Assembly: GCA_015075445.1 (NCBI GenBank)
Contig: JABTUJ010000016.1
Location: 20,363-84,362 of the forward strand
Reading direction: 5' to 3'
Length of the DNA: 64,000 nt
DNA from: Verrucomicrobiales bacterium
GTDB taxonomy: Bacteria; Verrucomicrobiota; Verrucomicrobiia; Limisphaerales; J093
A program made the position numbers and the translations under genes. The notes under the pieces are model-generated. The model saw only the letters and a list, made by a program, of their open reading frames with translations. It did no database searches and was not told the DNA's origin. Of this stretch, positions 26,701-34,429 are shown in pieces; positions within the stretch are counted from its first letter, which is position 1; the number at the start of each line of letters is the position of its first letter.

Positions 26701-26969
26701 CCGTCGAGGCGCTGCACGGCGCGCGGGGTCCAGTTGCCGGCGCCGAGGCGCGGGCGGGATTCGAGGGTGACCTTCCGCAAGCCGTCCGGCACCTGGACGG
26801 TCACGATGACGTCGTGGGTGTCGAACTGGATCGACGTGATGTGAGGCCGCGCCTCGGGGGCGGGATCGGCCTTGGCCGTCCGTCCGCCCAGCGGGGTGGC
26901 GAGCAGGACACTGGTAAGGGTCACGAGCCAAAACCAGTTGCAGCAGCGATTCCTTTTCATAGCCGTCAA
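23778..26969 (-). CDS. large secreted beta-propeller-domain protein
   Basis: 1063 residues with a signal peptide (FWLVTLTSVLLATPLGGRTAKA). A small beta-sandwich-like N-terminal region precedes many repeats of the LVIVD / 'beta-propeller domain' type, for example LQIIDLTTSDHPVVTG, WIVDLRDPANPRLLGELEVP, SLFDVRDPAQPALLAKVPL, FAFDIRDPAAPRFASL and SVYDATDPARLIRQA. These repeats form surface or periplasmic propellers used for adhesion or protein binding; no catalytic motif is seen. Two propellers in tandem (about 130-620 and 620-1060) are likely. It is monocistronic, with repeat-filled flanks on both sides. Confidence 0.8.
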   Translation of the reverse strand: MTAMKRNRCCNWFWLVTLTSVLLATPLGGRTAKADPAPEARPHITSIQFDTHDVIVTVQVPDGLRKVTLESRPRLGAGNWTPRAVQRLDGQGGELVFRLAHSAALELLRVRGDAEEPLPAAYYSGPTTFNGQTSEGTAGQSPFTTWRMLDANGPAAPEAGGGGTASREVVESDIWVIRGQTLYFFNQYRGLQIIDLTTSDHPVVTGTFPLPAAGEQMYVLGDRYLVLLARAGCTWGPDQGSQVLLLEVVAGQPRLLRSLPVPGHIQESRLVGSALYVASQTYRAVSLPPQPDDGRGTASESWEYGSQVSSFDLSDPAAPVARSTFWYPGYGHVVAATDRFLFVGLQVPNNWWQTEIRLLDIASPDGTMVPTATVRPAGRVADKFKLNLNGEVFTVISHVWRWGGRDETVSVLETFSLADAAQPRRLGEIRVGRGEALFATRFDGDRAYLVTFERVDPLWIVDLRDPANPRLLGELEVPGWSTYIQPLGDRLVTVGIASETNWQVAVSLFDVRDPAQPALLAKVPLGEDHSWSEANYDEKAFTVLPDAGLILVPYQGYTQQGYASRVQLIELTSDTLTARGVIEHALQPRRATLHGERILSLSGRELLVVDATDRDHPEVTHTTELAWPVDRLFALDDHLVEIERGLSWANEPSPTVRVVATADPETILSRLALPRPENVVGATRSGRHLYVLQSQATSWFFAVPEGGQDPDQPPVPVPNLFLTVLDLAALPALSLVGTAEVALENSGWLSDLQAFTPRPGVLVWAGGASGWWRGPWLGGVALDARGLWPWWGGGAGGQFFAFDIRDPAAPRFASLTRLAEDADAWGFSTVHQAGELLFVSHQRSDFIESWHPPGASPDQIRGQWVSRHYLSVLDFTDPFVPTVRPPVNLPGQLAALSHGGAVLYTTGPHWDRQGQTDWTPFLDVLAYDGVEASLITSQKLGSDGAAQSVAINDHLVLARYESSRQTTVLETWRLTDPGVLTQVGLAQQPGYPNGLLHAAPLLLLNTAQEVSVYDATDPARLIRQATAVPDGCLYPDLSAGVAIDGPHIFLPLGDYGVLRIDWH

Positions 26970-27456
26970 GTGTCCAGCCGGGTCGCCGGTTCCGGGCGGC
27001 GGGTGCCGCCCAGCTCTGAACCGTTTAGACCATTGAATCGAAGTGCTGGGAAAGCAAGTGAGTTATTCGCGAGGAGGTGGTGGGGGGCGGTGGGCTGGCC
27101 GGTGGGCTGGTTTGGGCCGGTTTCTGGCAGCAGGTGGGGGACACGAACGCCGGGGTGGGGCGGCGTGGGGGCGATGGGGTGATGGGGAAATGTGCCCGGG
27201 TTGACCGGCTGCGCGTGCGGCGGCATGCTCCGGTCGCCAGGCGTCGCCGGCTTGCGCCGGGAGCGGGGTGAGCCTCCTGACGTCGGCTCCTACGGGGCGG
27301 ACGGGCGAGGTAGGAGTCGAGGTGACGAGACTCGGCCTCAGAGTGAGCCTCCTGACGTCGGCTCCTACGGGGCGCGAAGTAGGAGTCGAGGTGACGAGAC
27401 TCGGCCTCAGGGTGAGCCTCCTGACGTCGGCTCCTACGGGGGGTGGGTGAGGGAAG
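26970..27456. other. intergenic region between propeller gene and uvrC
   Basis: 487 bp holding the 5' flanks of the two divergent genes. It contains a tandem repeat array (27268-27442) ending just before uvrC. A GAGGGAAG ribosome-binding site lies immediately upstream of the uvrC ATG. No other gene is evident. Confidence 0.6.
27268..27442 (+). repeat. three-copy direct repeat with internal imperfect palindrome
   Basis: The unit begins GTGAGCCTCCTGACGTCGGC and continues TCCTACGGGG, then GTAGGAGTCGAGGTGACGAG and ACTCGGCCTCAG. The first two copies are ~75 and ~70 bp, and the third is truncated after TACGGGG. Half-units ...GGCTCCTAC and GTAGGAGTCG... are complementary, so each unit can fold. The spacing is too short and the palindromic units too variable for a CRISPR. 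Confidence 0.9.
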
Positions 27457-29163
27457 ATGTCGGTTAGCGAGCACATACGCAGCAAGCTGTCGCAGGTGTC
27501 CCACCGGCCGGGCGTGTACCTGATGAAGGACCGGTTCGGGACGGTGATCTACGTGGGGAAGGCGCGCGATCTGCGGCGGCGGGTGAGCCAGTATTTCCAG
27601 CCGTCGCGACGCCGGGGGTGGGACCTGAAGTTCCGGGCCTTGGTCGAGGCGATTCACGATTTCGACGTGCATATCGTGAAGAGCGACGCGGAGTCGGTAC
27701 TGCTCGAAGGGCGCCTGATCAAGGAGTTCCGCCCGCGATACAACATCAGCTTCCGGGACGACAAGCGGTTCCTGCTGGTGAAGGTGAACCTGAACGATCC
27801 GATCCCGCGGTTCACGCTCGCGCGGCTTGAGACCGACGACGGCGCGCGCTATTTCGGGCCTTTTGCGAGCGGGGGTTCGGCGCGGCGGACGCTGGCCCTG
27901 ATCCGACACCGGTTCAACCTGCGGGGCTGTCGGCCGCTGACCCCGACCGAAGCCGACTACCGGCACTGTCTCTACGCCCACCTCAAGGTGTGTACGGCGC
28001 CGTGCATCGGGAATGTGACCCTCGAGCAATACCGGATGCAGGTGCACGCGGCGGTGGATTTCCTCGCGGGCCAGTGCGGGGAGATGGCCGCGGAACTCGA
28101 GGCGCGCATGAAGGCGGCGGCGGCCGCCCTGGATTTCGAACAGGCCGCGCGGCTCCGCGATCTGCTGGCGGACCTGCAACGGACGACGCAGCGCACCGCC
28201 AAGTTCGAGCGGGTCCCGTACACGCTGCCGGTGACCCTGGATCCGGAGGGCGAACTGGAGGCGTTGGCCACCGCCCTCGGACTGCCGCGTCCGCCGGATC
28301 GCATCGAGGGCTTCGACATTTCGAACATCAGCGGCACGTTCAAGGTTTCCAGCCTGGTGAGTTTCTGGCGGGGCCGACCGGACCGGGCGAACTATCGCCG
28401 TTACCGGATCAAGTCGGTGGCTGGCCAGGATGACTGTGCGTGCGTGGCCGAGACGATTCAGCGGCGGTACCGCCGGTTGTTGGCTGACCTGGCGGGGTGC
28501 GAGGGGCCGTCGGCGCCCCGGAGCAACGGGGCGAAAGCGGGGGCCGCCGAAGGGGGGGCGGCGAGTCCGGGGGATCTCCAGCGCGCCGTGGACGATGTGA
28601 GCGCCCGGTTTCAAGGTCGCCGGCGCCAACCCGACGAGGATGCGGCGGCCCTCAAGCCGGGACCGGCGCGGGCCGGTTTGCCAGACCTGATCCTGATTGA
28701 CGGCGGGAAAGGCCAGTTGAACGCCGCCTGTGCGGAGCTGGCGCGGTTGGGATTGACGGAGGTCCCGGTGATCGGGTTGGCCAAGGAATACGAGGAGATT
28801 TACCGGCCGGGCGGCGGCGAACCCTTGCGGCTGGGGTTGGACCATCCGGCGGTCAAACTGCTCCAGCGGGTGCGCGATGAATCGCATCGCGTCGCCAACA
28901 GCTTCAACGCGCAGCTCCGGCTGCGACGCATCAGCGAGAGTCTGCTGGATGAGTTTCCCGGGATCGGGGGGACGCGCAAGGCGGCGCTGCTGAAGCGGTT
29001 CGGTTCGGTGCAACGTCTCAAACTGGCGACGGTCGAGCAGATTGCCGAGGTGCCGGGTTTTGGGGGTGAGATGGCGGGGAAGCTGCGGGCGTTTCTCGAG
29101 GCGCGGTCGCGCCCGGGGGGAGCTGCGGCCTCAGCGCAGTCCGCCGACGCGCCGACACCCTGA
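27457..29163 (+). CDS. uvrC: excinuclease ABC subunit C
   Basis: 568 residues (E. coli 610). The N-terminal GIY-YIG nuclease has GVYLMKD and VIYVGKARDLRRRVSQYF. A four-Cys segment (GCRPL to CTAPCIG, ~148-175) matches the reported Fe-S site of UvrC. A UVR motif follows (~200-240; LDFEQAARLRDLLADLQ). The RNase H-like nuclease domain shows GFDISN (~287), LILIDGGKGQLNAA (~415) and RDESHRVAN (~475), and a helix-hairpin-helix pair ends the protein (DEFPGIGGTRKAALLKRFGS). UvrC makes both incisions in nucleotide excision repair after UvrAB damage recognition. The segment ~350-400 before the IDGGKGQ motif is longer and less conserved than usual. Confidence 0.96.
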   Translation: MSVSEHIRSKLSQVSHRPGVYLMKDRFGTVIYVGKARDLRRRVSQYFQPSRRRGWDLKFRALVEAIHDFDVHIVKSDAESVLLEGRLIKEFRPRYNISFRDDKRFLLVKVNLNDPIPRFTLARLETDDGARYFGPFASGGSARRTLALIRHRFNLRGCRPLTPTEADYRHCLYAHLKVCTAPCIGNVTLEQYRMQVHAAVDFLAGQCGEMAAELEARMKAAAAALDFEQAARLRDLLADLQRTTQRTAKFERVPYTLPVTLDPEGELEALATALGLPRPPDRIEGFDISNISGTFKVSSLVSFWRGRPDRANYRRYRIKSVAGQDDCACVAETIQRRYRRLLADLAGCEGPSAPRSNGAKAGAAEGGAASPGDLQRAVDDVSARFQGRRRQPDEDAAALKPGPARAGLPDLILIDGGKGQLNAACAELARLGLTEVPVIGLAKEYEEIYRPGGGEPLRLGLDHPAVKLLQRVRDESHRVANSFNAQLRLRRISESLLDEFPGIGGTRKAALLKRFGSVQRLKLATVEQIAEVPGFGGEMAGKLRAFLEARSRPGGAAASAQSADAPTP

Positions 29164-29170
29164 ACGGATG

Positions 29171-29232
29171 AACGAAAAGCGCCGTTGGAAGTCGGCGCAC
29201 TCCAAACGCTTCGCGCGTACCGGGCGGGGGGA
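29171..29232 (-). repeat. partial copy of the 'GGAGTGCGCCGACTTCCA' repeat
   Basis: AACGAAAAGCGCCGTTGGAA GTCGGCGCACTCCAAACGCT TCGCG here is the reverse complement of the 3' half of the two tandem units at 63082-63307. Confidence 0.8.
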
Positions 29233-29290
29233 GGGATTTGCGGTCGCGTCTGGACCCGTGGGGGCGGTTCACCGCCGCGTTCGAGGGAAA

Positions 29291-29322
29291 CAAAAAGGCC
29301 GGCCTGCAAGGCAGGCCGGCCG
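29291..29322 (-). terminator. rho-independent terminator of first PEP-CTERM gene
   Basis: On the minus strand a GC hairpin GGCCGGCCTGC / GCAGGCCGGCC with a short loop is followed by TTTTTG, about 30 bp past the stop at 29353. Confidence 0.88.
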
Positions 29323-29352
29323 GTGAAGGGGAACTGGGGGGAGGAACCCCGA

Positions 29353-29985
29353 TCAGGAGCGCAGGCGGCGGTAGGCGGCGAACCCGGCCAGGCCGAGCGC
29401 GAACAGGCCGACGTAAGTGGTCGGTTCCGGAATGGGAACCAGCGCGATCACTTCCTCGGTGGTGGTCCCCACCGCGGTGACGGTCCGCAGCGTCCAGGAA
29501 TCGAAGGGCGTTTGGACGGCATGCCAGGAGCTGATCTGCGTTTCGAGGACTGGGCTAAGGCTCCAGAAGAAGGAGATCGCCGAGCCGGCATTGACGCCCA
29601 AGCCCGAGAGCGCGCCCGTTCCGGCGGCCTGGTCCACGGTGACGGGGCCTGCCGAGGGCACGGGGACGCCGAGCGCAATCAGCGGGACGCCGTCGGGTGT
29701 TTGGTCGATGTTGGCGATGCGATACCAGAAGGTAAGCGCTGAAGGGCCGAAGCTGTTACCGACGGTGACGGCCGAGTCGATTTGGGCGGTGAAGTTCCCG
29801 GCGTCATCCGGAGTTGCGGCCGAGCTGTAGAACTGAATGGGATCGCCCGAAGGTCCGGCCGGCAGGGTGGCCGGCATGGCCCCGGGGGCGTCTCCTGGGT
29901 TCAACAGGAGCGCGGCGCTGACGGCGGCCGGGGCGCCGAGGGCCCACGCGATCCCGAAGACGGTGCTACGTGATGGTACTTTCAT
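29353..29985 (-). CDS. PEP-CTERM sorting domain protein, paralogue 1
   Basis: 210 residues. A signal peptide (GIAWALGAPAAVSAALLL) precedes a ~150-residue extracellular beta-rich domain (FTAQIDSAVTVGNSFGPSAL, FWYRIANIDQTPDG, SFFWSLSPVLETQISSW). The C-terminal sorting signal is IPEPTTYVGLFALGLAGFAA followed by YRRLRS: a PEP motif, one membrane helix and a basic tail. Such signals are recognised by exosortase (EpsH) for surface or exopolysaccharide-linked export; no exosortase is in this window. It shares the whole domain with the two genes upstream (tandem family). The ligand is unknown. Confidence 0.92.
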   Translation of the reverse strand: MKVPSRSTVFGIAWALGAPAAVSAALLLNPGDAPGAMPATLPAGPSGDPIQFYSSAATPDDAGNFTAQIDSAVTVGNSFGPSALTFWYRIANIDQTPDGVPLIALGVPVPSAGPVTVDQAAGTGALSGLGVNAGSAISFFWSLSPVLETQISSWHAVQTPFDSWTLRTVTAVGTTTEEVIALVPIPEPTTYVGLFALGLAGFAAYRRLRS

Positions 29986-30049
29986 GGTGCTTGCGTACTT
30001 TGTCTGCTCTGCTTGTTTGACTCCGCGGTTCTCGGAACCGTGCGCGGCC

Positions 30050-30077
30050 AGATTACTGCGGATCTGCCGGATGTCAA
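30050..30077 (-). promoter_or_regulatory. sigma-70-like promoter of PEP-CTERM paralogue 1
   Basis: Minus strand -35 TTGACA (30077-30072), 16-bp spacer, -10 TAATCT (30055-30050). The other two paralogues have the same -35 and spacer at similar distances. Confidence 0.68.
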
Positions 30078-30231
30078 GGGACCGGAATCACTTGGCCCTG
30101 TGGGTTCAAGCAAGACACCGAATGCGTACGATCCGGGTGCGCTATGGGATCGGTGGTCGGAGCGGCATGCGCGGCGTTGGCTAGAGGGGCCGCTCAAACC
30201 CGCGGGCAAGCGCAGCGGGCGGGGCGAGGGG

Positions 30232-30268
30232 TAAAGCAAACGGCCGGTCTGCGGGGCAGACCGGCCGT
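30232..30268 (-). terminator. terminator hairpin of PEP-CTERM paralogue 2
   Basis: Minus-strand stem CGGCCGGTCTGC / GCAGACCGGCCG (loop CCC) is followed by TTTGCTTTAC, about 35 bp past the stop at 30301. Confidence 0.8.
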
Positions 30269-30300
30269 TGCGGAGGGGATGAGTCCGGTACGGGACCGGC

Positions 30301-30948
30301 TCAGCCGCGGAGGCGGCGGTAGGCCGCGAAACCGGCGAGACCGAGGGCGAAGATCCCGGCGTAGGTGCTGGGCTCGGGCACGGCGGGAATGAGCGCGGCG
30401 ACGTCCTCCGACGTGCCAGCGATGACGCCGACGGACTTCAGGACCCAGTTACTGAACGGGGTTTCGATCGACTGCCAGGCGCTGATCTGATTTTCCATGA
30501 CGGGGTTCGTCGTCCAGTAGAAGGAGATCGAACCGCCGGTGTTCATGGCGAGGCCGGACAGGTTGCCCGAGCCGCTCAACTGATCCAGGTACACCGAGGC
30601 GGACCCCGGCAGCGGCACGCCCAGCGAGAAGATCGCGGCCCCGTTCGGGGTCTGATCCACGTTCATGATCCGATACCAGAACGTCAGCGCATTCCCGCCG
30701 AAGGTGTTGCCCTTCGTGACGGCGGAGTCCAACTGGGCCGTGAAGTTGCCGGGCGGGGGCGTATCGGGGGTGGGGGCCGAGCTGTAGAACACCACACTGC
30801 CACCTCCCGGTCCGCTGCCGAGCGAAGCCGGCATGGCCCCGGCGGGACCGCCGGGGGTCAACAACATCGCGGCGCTGACAGTGGCTGGCGCACAGATCGC
30901 CAACGCGATACCCATCCCTAATGCCCTAGTGGGCGTTGGTAGTTTCAT
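30301..30948 (-). CDS. PEP-CTERM sorting domain protein, paralogue 2
   Basis: The start is taken at the ATG at 30948 (MKLPTPTRALGMG), which matches the paralogues and lies below the promoter; an upstream frame extension overlaps that promoter. This gives 215 residues. It has a signal peptide, the same beta-rich domain (FTAQLDSAVTKGNTFGGNAL, FWYRIMNVDQTPNG, FYWTTNPVMENQISAWQS) and a C-terminal VPEPSTYAGIFALGLAGFAA plus YRRLRG. Export and surface sorting by exosortase are expected from the family. It lies between paralogues 1 and 3 with its own promoter and terminator. Confidence 0.92.
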   Translation of the reverse strand: MKLPTPTRALGMGIALAICAPATVSAAMLLTPGGPAGAMPASLGSGPGGGSVVFYSSAPTPDTPPPGNFTAQLDSAVTKGNTFGGNALTFWYRIMNVDQTPNGAAIFSLGVPLPGSASVYLDQLSGSGNLSGLAMNTGGSISFYWTTNPVMENQISAWQSIETPFSNWVLKSVGVIAGTSEDVAALIPAVPEPSTYAGIFALGLAGFAAYRRLRG

Positions 30949-30998
30949 AGTGCTTTTCTGTCCCTTGGTAAGGACCCTTTCTCGACTGTGCGAGGGGG

Positions 30999-31026
30999 AC
31001 TGTAAAAGGAGAGGAAACACTGTCAA
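30999..31026 (-). promoter_or_regulatory. sigma-70-like promoter of PEP-CTERM paralogue 2
   Basis: Minus strand -35 TTGACA (31026-31021), 16-bp spacer, -10 TACAGT (31004-30999), about 50 bp upstream of the ATG. Confidence 0.68.
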
Positions 31027-31086
31027 AGAAAATCCCCGGTAAGAGAGTAACTCGGTTAGCTAGTTTGCCCTGCGTAGCGGTCCCCA

Positions 31087-31124
31087 AGAAGACGGCCGGT
31101 CCACTGTGACAGCGGACCGGCCGA
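31087..31124 (-). terminator. terminator hairpin of PEP-CTERM paralogue 3
   Basis: Minus-strand 10-bp stem CGGCCGGTCC / GGACCGGCCG is followed by TCTTCTTGG, about 35 bp past the stop at 31159. Confidence 0.75.
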
Positions 31125-31158
31125 TGACAGGACTCTTGGCTGTGCGTGCGCGCGGGGC

Positions 31159-31797
31159 TCAGGCGCGGAAGCGGCGGAAGGCCGCGAAGCCGGCGAGGCC
31201 CAGGGCGACGAGCCCGGCGTACGTCGACGGCTCAGGGATCGGCACCAGGGCCGGGACATCCTCGGCCGTGCCGTCGATGACGCCGACGGTCTTCAGCACA
31301 TAGGAGGTGAACGGGGTCTCGATGGCCTGCCAGGAACTGACAAAGCCTTCCTTGATCGGATTCTGGCTCCAGAAGAAGGAGATGGCGCCGCCGGTGTTCA
31401 TGCCGAGCGCGGAGAGGACGCCGGTGCCGGCGGCCTGGTCAACTCGGACGGGGCCCGGCTGCCACATGGGCACGCCGAGCGAGACGATGTCGAGACCGTC
31501 GGGCGTCTGGTCGCTGTTGAACACGCGATACCAGAACGTCATGGCCCCCGCGCCGTAGCTGTTGCCCACGGTAACGGCGGAGTCCACCTGGGCAGTGAAC
31601 ATGCTGGGCGGCGGCGTATCCGGCGTGGGAGCCGAACTGTGGTAGGCGATCGCGGCACCGCCCGGACCGGCCGGCAGCGCGAACGGCATGACTCCCGCGG
31701 GATCACCGGGGTTCAGCAACAGACTGGCGTTGAGGGTTACTGACGCACCCATCGCCAGTGCGATCCCAAAGGCCTTAGCAGGCATTGGTACTTTCAT
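31159..31797 (-). CDS. PEP-CTERM sorting domain protein, paralogue 3
   Basis: 212 residues of the same family: signal peptide (GIALAMGASVTLNASLLL), FTAQVDSAVTVGNSYGAGAM, FWYRVFNSDQTPDG, SFFWSQNPIKEGFVSSWQA, and the sorting tail IPEPSTYAGLVALGLAGFAA plus FRRFRA. The tandem array of three probably arose by duplication. Divergence is spread over the middle of the domain, while the N- and C-terminal signals and the FWYR..N.DQTP core stay fixed. The function of the domain is unknown. Confidence 0.92.
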   Translation of the reverse strand: MKVPMPAKAFGIALAMGASVTLNASLLLNPGDPAGVMPFALPAGPGGAAIAYHSSAPTPDTPPPSMFTAQVDSAVTVGNSYGAGAMTFWYRVFNSDQTPDGLDIVSLGVPMWQPGPVRVDQAAGTGVLSALGMNTGGAISFFWSQNPIKEGFVSSWQAIETPFTSYVLKTVGVIDGTAEDVPALVPIPEPSTYAGLVALGLAGFAAFRRFRA

Positions 31798-31847
31798 GGT
31801 ACTTCCTTGCTCCTTGTTTAGTCACTCCTTACAGACTGTGCGCAGGC

Positions 31848-31875
31848 AGACTAGCTCAGCCAGGACAAGTGTCAA
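31848..31875 (-). promoter_or_regulatory. sigma-70-like promoter of PEP-CTERM paralogue 3
   Basis: Minus strand -35 TTGACA (31875-31870), 16-bp spacer, -10 TAGTCT (31853-31848), about 50 bp upstream of the ATG. Confidence 0.68.
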
Positions 31876-32409
31876 GAGGTATTTTCCTGAAAGTGAGCGT
31901 GTCCGGCGAAAGGAGAGGACCAGGGAAGGATAGTGATCCCTGCAAGTGAGACGGCGTAAGGAGAGTGCAGAGTGGATATGAGAGATAGCACGTAAGAAGT
32001 GTCAGGTAGCCGCTTCCCGTGAACCGCCCGGTGAGAGCACCGGGCCTACCACCTGTAGGCCGGGTCGCCCGACCCGGCGGGGAGGGTTCCCGGCCCCTGA
32101 GCCGATCCAAGAGAACTGCGTCCTTTCTCCCATCCCCGATGTTCGTAATCGGTGGACGAACTCCCCGTCTGGGAGGCTCCGCCGATTGCGAACATCGGGG
32201 ATGGGCTGAGGGAGGCGCTCCAAGAACCGGTGGTGCGGGCGTGTCGCCTGCACCCTCCGTGGTTGAAGGTTCCCGAGCAGGTCCGCGAGAAACAGAACGC
32301 GTCCCATGACCGTGCCCCGGCCGGTGGGGCGAGGCGAGGCCCCGGGGGATTGCCAACCCGCGCCCGGCGGGCGCCGCGGGCGGGCGCGAAGCGGGCGGCG
32401 TGTGCTTGG
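31876..32409. other. intergenic region with a composite repeat
   Basis: About 530 bp without a gene. Most of it (32020-32310) is an inverted copy of the composite palindromic element also found at 50985-51270. The remainder shows no recognisable signal. Confidence 0.6.
32020..32310 (-). repeat. composite palindromic interspersed element
   Basis: Arms 32131-32152 and 32182-32204 (CCCCGATGTTCGTAATCGG / CCGATTGCGAACATCGGGG) form a near-perfect hairpin. Next to it on the minus strand are TTGGATCGGCTCAGGGGC and the palindrome pair GGGTCGGGCGACCCGGC and GGCCCGGTGCTCTCACCGGG. The same modules in the same order occur at 51050-51260. Confidence 0.88.
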
Positions 32410-34419
32410 TCAGAAGTCGCGGAAGTCCGCCTCGGGAGAGCGACCGCCATTCTTACGGACGGCGACCAGTGTATGGACCTGAGGTTCGGGCAGCGGTTCG
32501 GGCGAGACCTTCACAGCGTCCGGCGTCCACGCGGCCGGGCGGGCGGGAACGGACCGGGTCGGGCGCGGGAGGACGGAGCGAATGCGTGCGCCTGCGGGGG
32601 TGGCCGCGGGAGCGGGAGCGCGTCCGGCGAGACGGAGGAGGTCGGCGACGGCTTCGCGGAGGGACTCGGCCTGGGCGGACATTTCCTCGGCGGCACTGGC
32701 GCTTTCCTCGGCGTTGGCGGCATTGGACTGGGTGACCTTATCCATCTGGGCGACGGCGGTGTTGACCTGGGCGATGCCCTGGCTCTGTTCGTGGGAGGCG
32801 GCGGCGACCTCGCCGGCCATTTCGTCGACCTGGCGGGCTTTGGCGACGATGTCCTGGAGGCTCTGGGCGACCTGGTGGCAGATGGTGGTGCCGTGAGTGC
32901 TCTTGCGGACGGCGTCCTCGATCTTGACGGCGGTTTCACGAGCGGCCTGGGCGCAGCGCTGGGCGAGGCTGCGGACCTCGTCGGCGACGACGGCGAAGCC
33001 CATGCCAGCCTCGCCGGCGCGAGCGGCCTCGACGGCGGCGTTGAGGGCGAGGATGTTGGTCTGGAAGGCGATTTCGTCGATGGTCTTGATGATTTTGGCG
33101 ATCTCGTCGCTGGCGGCCTGGATGGCGCTCATGGCGTGGGTCATTTCGGCCATATCGCGGACGCCGGCGTCGCCGGCCTGGCGGGCCTGGGTGCCGAGCT
33201 CCTTGACGCGGGCCGCGGTGTCGGCGTTGCGGCGGGTCATGCTGGACATTTCCTCAAGGGACGAGCTGGTCTCCTCGAGGGAGGCGGCCTGTTGGCTGGC
33301 GCCCTCGGCGAGGGACTGGCTGGCCGCGGAGACCTGGGCGGCGGCGGCGGCGGTCTGATCGGCGCCGGCGGAGAGGGTGTCGGCGAGGGTCCGCACGGGG
33401 CGGCTGATGGAGCGGGTGACGAAGAAGCCGGCGGTGTTGCCGCCGAGGAGGGCGAGAGCGAGGCCGCCGAGGAGGAGGGTGTAGCCGCGACCGAGGGAGA
33501 GGGCCGTGGTGGTGGCGGTCTGGCTGACGTTGGTCAGGCCGAGTTGGGCGAGCGTCCGGGCTTCGTCGAGGATCTGCTGGGCGATCTCGGTGCGGGTGCG
33601 GGCGATGGTTTCCTTCTCGAGCCATTCGGAGAGGAGGTGATTCACGGCCTGCTCGTAGGCCGTCAGGCTGGCGGTGATGGTTGCGAGCTGCCGCTGATGG
33701 GCGTGCTGGCGGACGAGGGGTTGGAGCTGGGAGAGGGTTTGGTGGAGGGCGACGAAGGTCTCCTGGGTGGCGCGGATGCGTGCGGGGTCCCGGTCGGCCT
33801 GGGCACGCCAGACGGCAAGGCGGCACTCGTCGGCGCCCTCGATGACGGTGTGGAGGCGGTTGATCTTGAGCAGGCGTTCGGCCAGGGCGGGGGCGGGGGC
33901 GTTGGTGGCGAGCTCAGCCTGGAAGGCCGTGTTCTGGTCCGCCAGAAAGGCGGCGCAGGCCTGCGAGAGGGATTGGGCGGCCTGGTCAAGCCGCTGGCGT
34001 TCCTGGCGGATGGCCTGGTCTTTAGCGACGGTGCGGCCGACGAACTGCTCGTAGGTGGTGGCGTGGGCGCCGGCCTTGTCGAGGGCCTCGCGGAGGTGGG
34101 TCAGGCGCGGAAAGCGCTCGACGTGGGAGCGGGCGGCGGCGAGGTGTTGGGTGACGCTGGCAAGGTGGGCCCGGCCTTCGGCGAGGAAGGCTTCCTCCTG
34201 GGTGTAGGCGTAGCCGCGGATGTTGTACATGGTGAGGAGGGAGGCGCGTTCGATCTCGTTGGCGAGACCGATTTCGGGGAGCGTCTCGACGAGGAGGCTC
34301 GCGGCCTGGGTCTTGACGGACCACATACGCCAGGCGGCGAAGGCGCCCAGGAGGAGGGTGAAGAGGACGAGGAGGCCGAAGCCCGCACGGATACGGTGGC
34401 TGATGGTCCAGGATTTCAT
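32410..34419 (-). CDS. methyl-accepting chemotaxis protein
   Basis: 669 residues. TM1 is near residues 12-33 (GFGLLVLFTLLLGAFAAW). A ~280-residue all-helical periplasmic sensor follows (IERASLLTMYNIRGYAYTQE; a helical-bimodular-like fold), then TM2 (YTLLLGGLALALLGGNTAGF), a HAMP-like segment (SISRPVRTLADTLSAGADQT) and a cytoplasmic signalling coiled coil. The hairpin tip reads IDEIAFQTNILALNAAVEAA, the strongly conserved CheA/CheW-binding motif. The C-terminus has no CheR-docking pentapeptide (it ends EADFRDF). It is directly upstream of cheW (10 bp), forming a receptor-coupling pair. No cheA, cheB or cheR is in the window. Confidence 0.95.
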   Translation of the reverse strand: MKSWTISHRIRAGFGLLVLFTLLLGAFAAWRMWSVKTQAASLLVETLPEIGLANEIERASLLTMYNIRGYAYTQEEAFLAEGRAHLASVTQHLAAARSHVERFPRLTHLREALDKAGAHATTYEQFVGRTVAKDQAIRQERQRLDQAAQSLSQACAAFLADQNTAFQAELATNAPAPALAERLLKINRLHTVIEGADECRLAVWRAQADRDPARIRATQETFVALHQTLSQLQPLVRQHAHQRQLATITASLTAYEQAVNHLLSEWLEKETIARTRTEIAQQILDEARTLAQLGLTNVSQTATTTALSLGRGYTLLLGGLALALLGGNTAGFFVTRSISRPVRTLADTLSAGADQTAAAAAQVSAASQSLAEGASQQAASLEETSSSLEEMSSMTRRNADTAARVKELGTQARQAGDAGVRDMAEMTHAMSAIQAASDEIAKIIKTIDEIAFQTNILALNAAVEAARAGEAGMGFAVVADEVRSLAQRCAQAARETAVKIEDAVRKSTHGTTICHQVAQSLQDIVAKARQVDEMAGEVAAASHEQSQGIAQVNTAVAQMDKVTQSNAANAEESASAAEEMSAQAESLREAVADLLRLAGRAPAPAATPAGARIRSVLPRPTRSVPARPAAWTPDAVKVSPEPLPEPQVHTLVAVRKNGGRSPEADFRDF

Positions 34420-34429
34420 GAGCGGGGTA

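Noticed and set aside
27268..27442. Possible CRISPR array.
   Set aside because: Only three units, internally palindromic, with no unique spacers of constant length and no cas genes.
29291..29322. Terminator for uvrC on the plus strand.
   Set aside because: The hairpin lacks a T-run on the plus strand; the T-run is on the minus strand, so it serves the PEP-CTERM gene.
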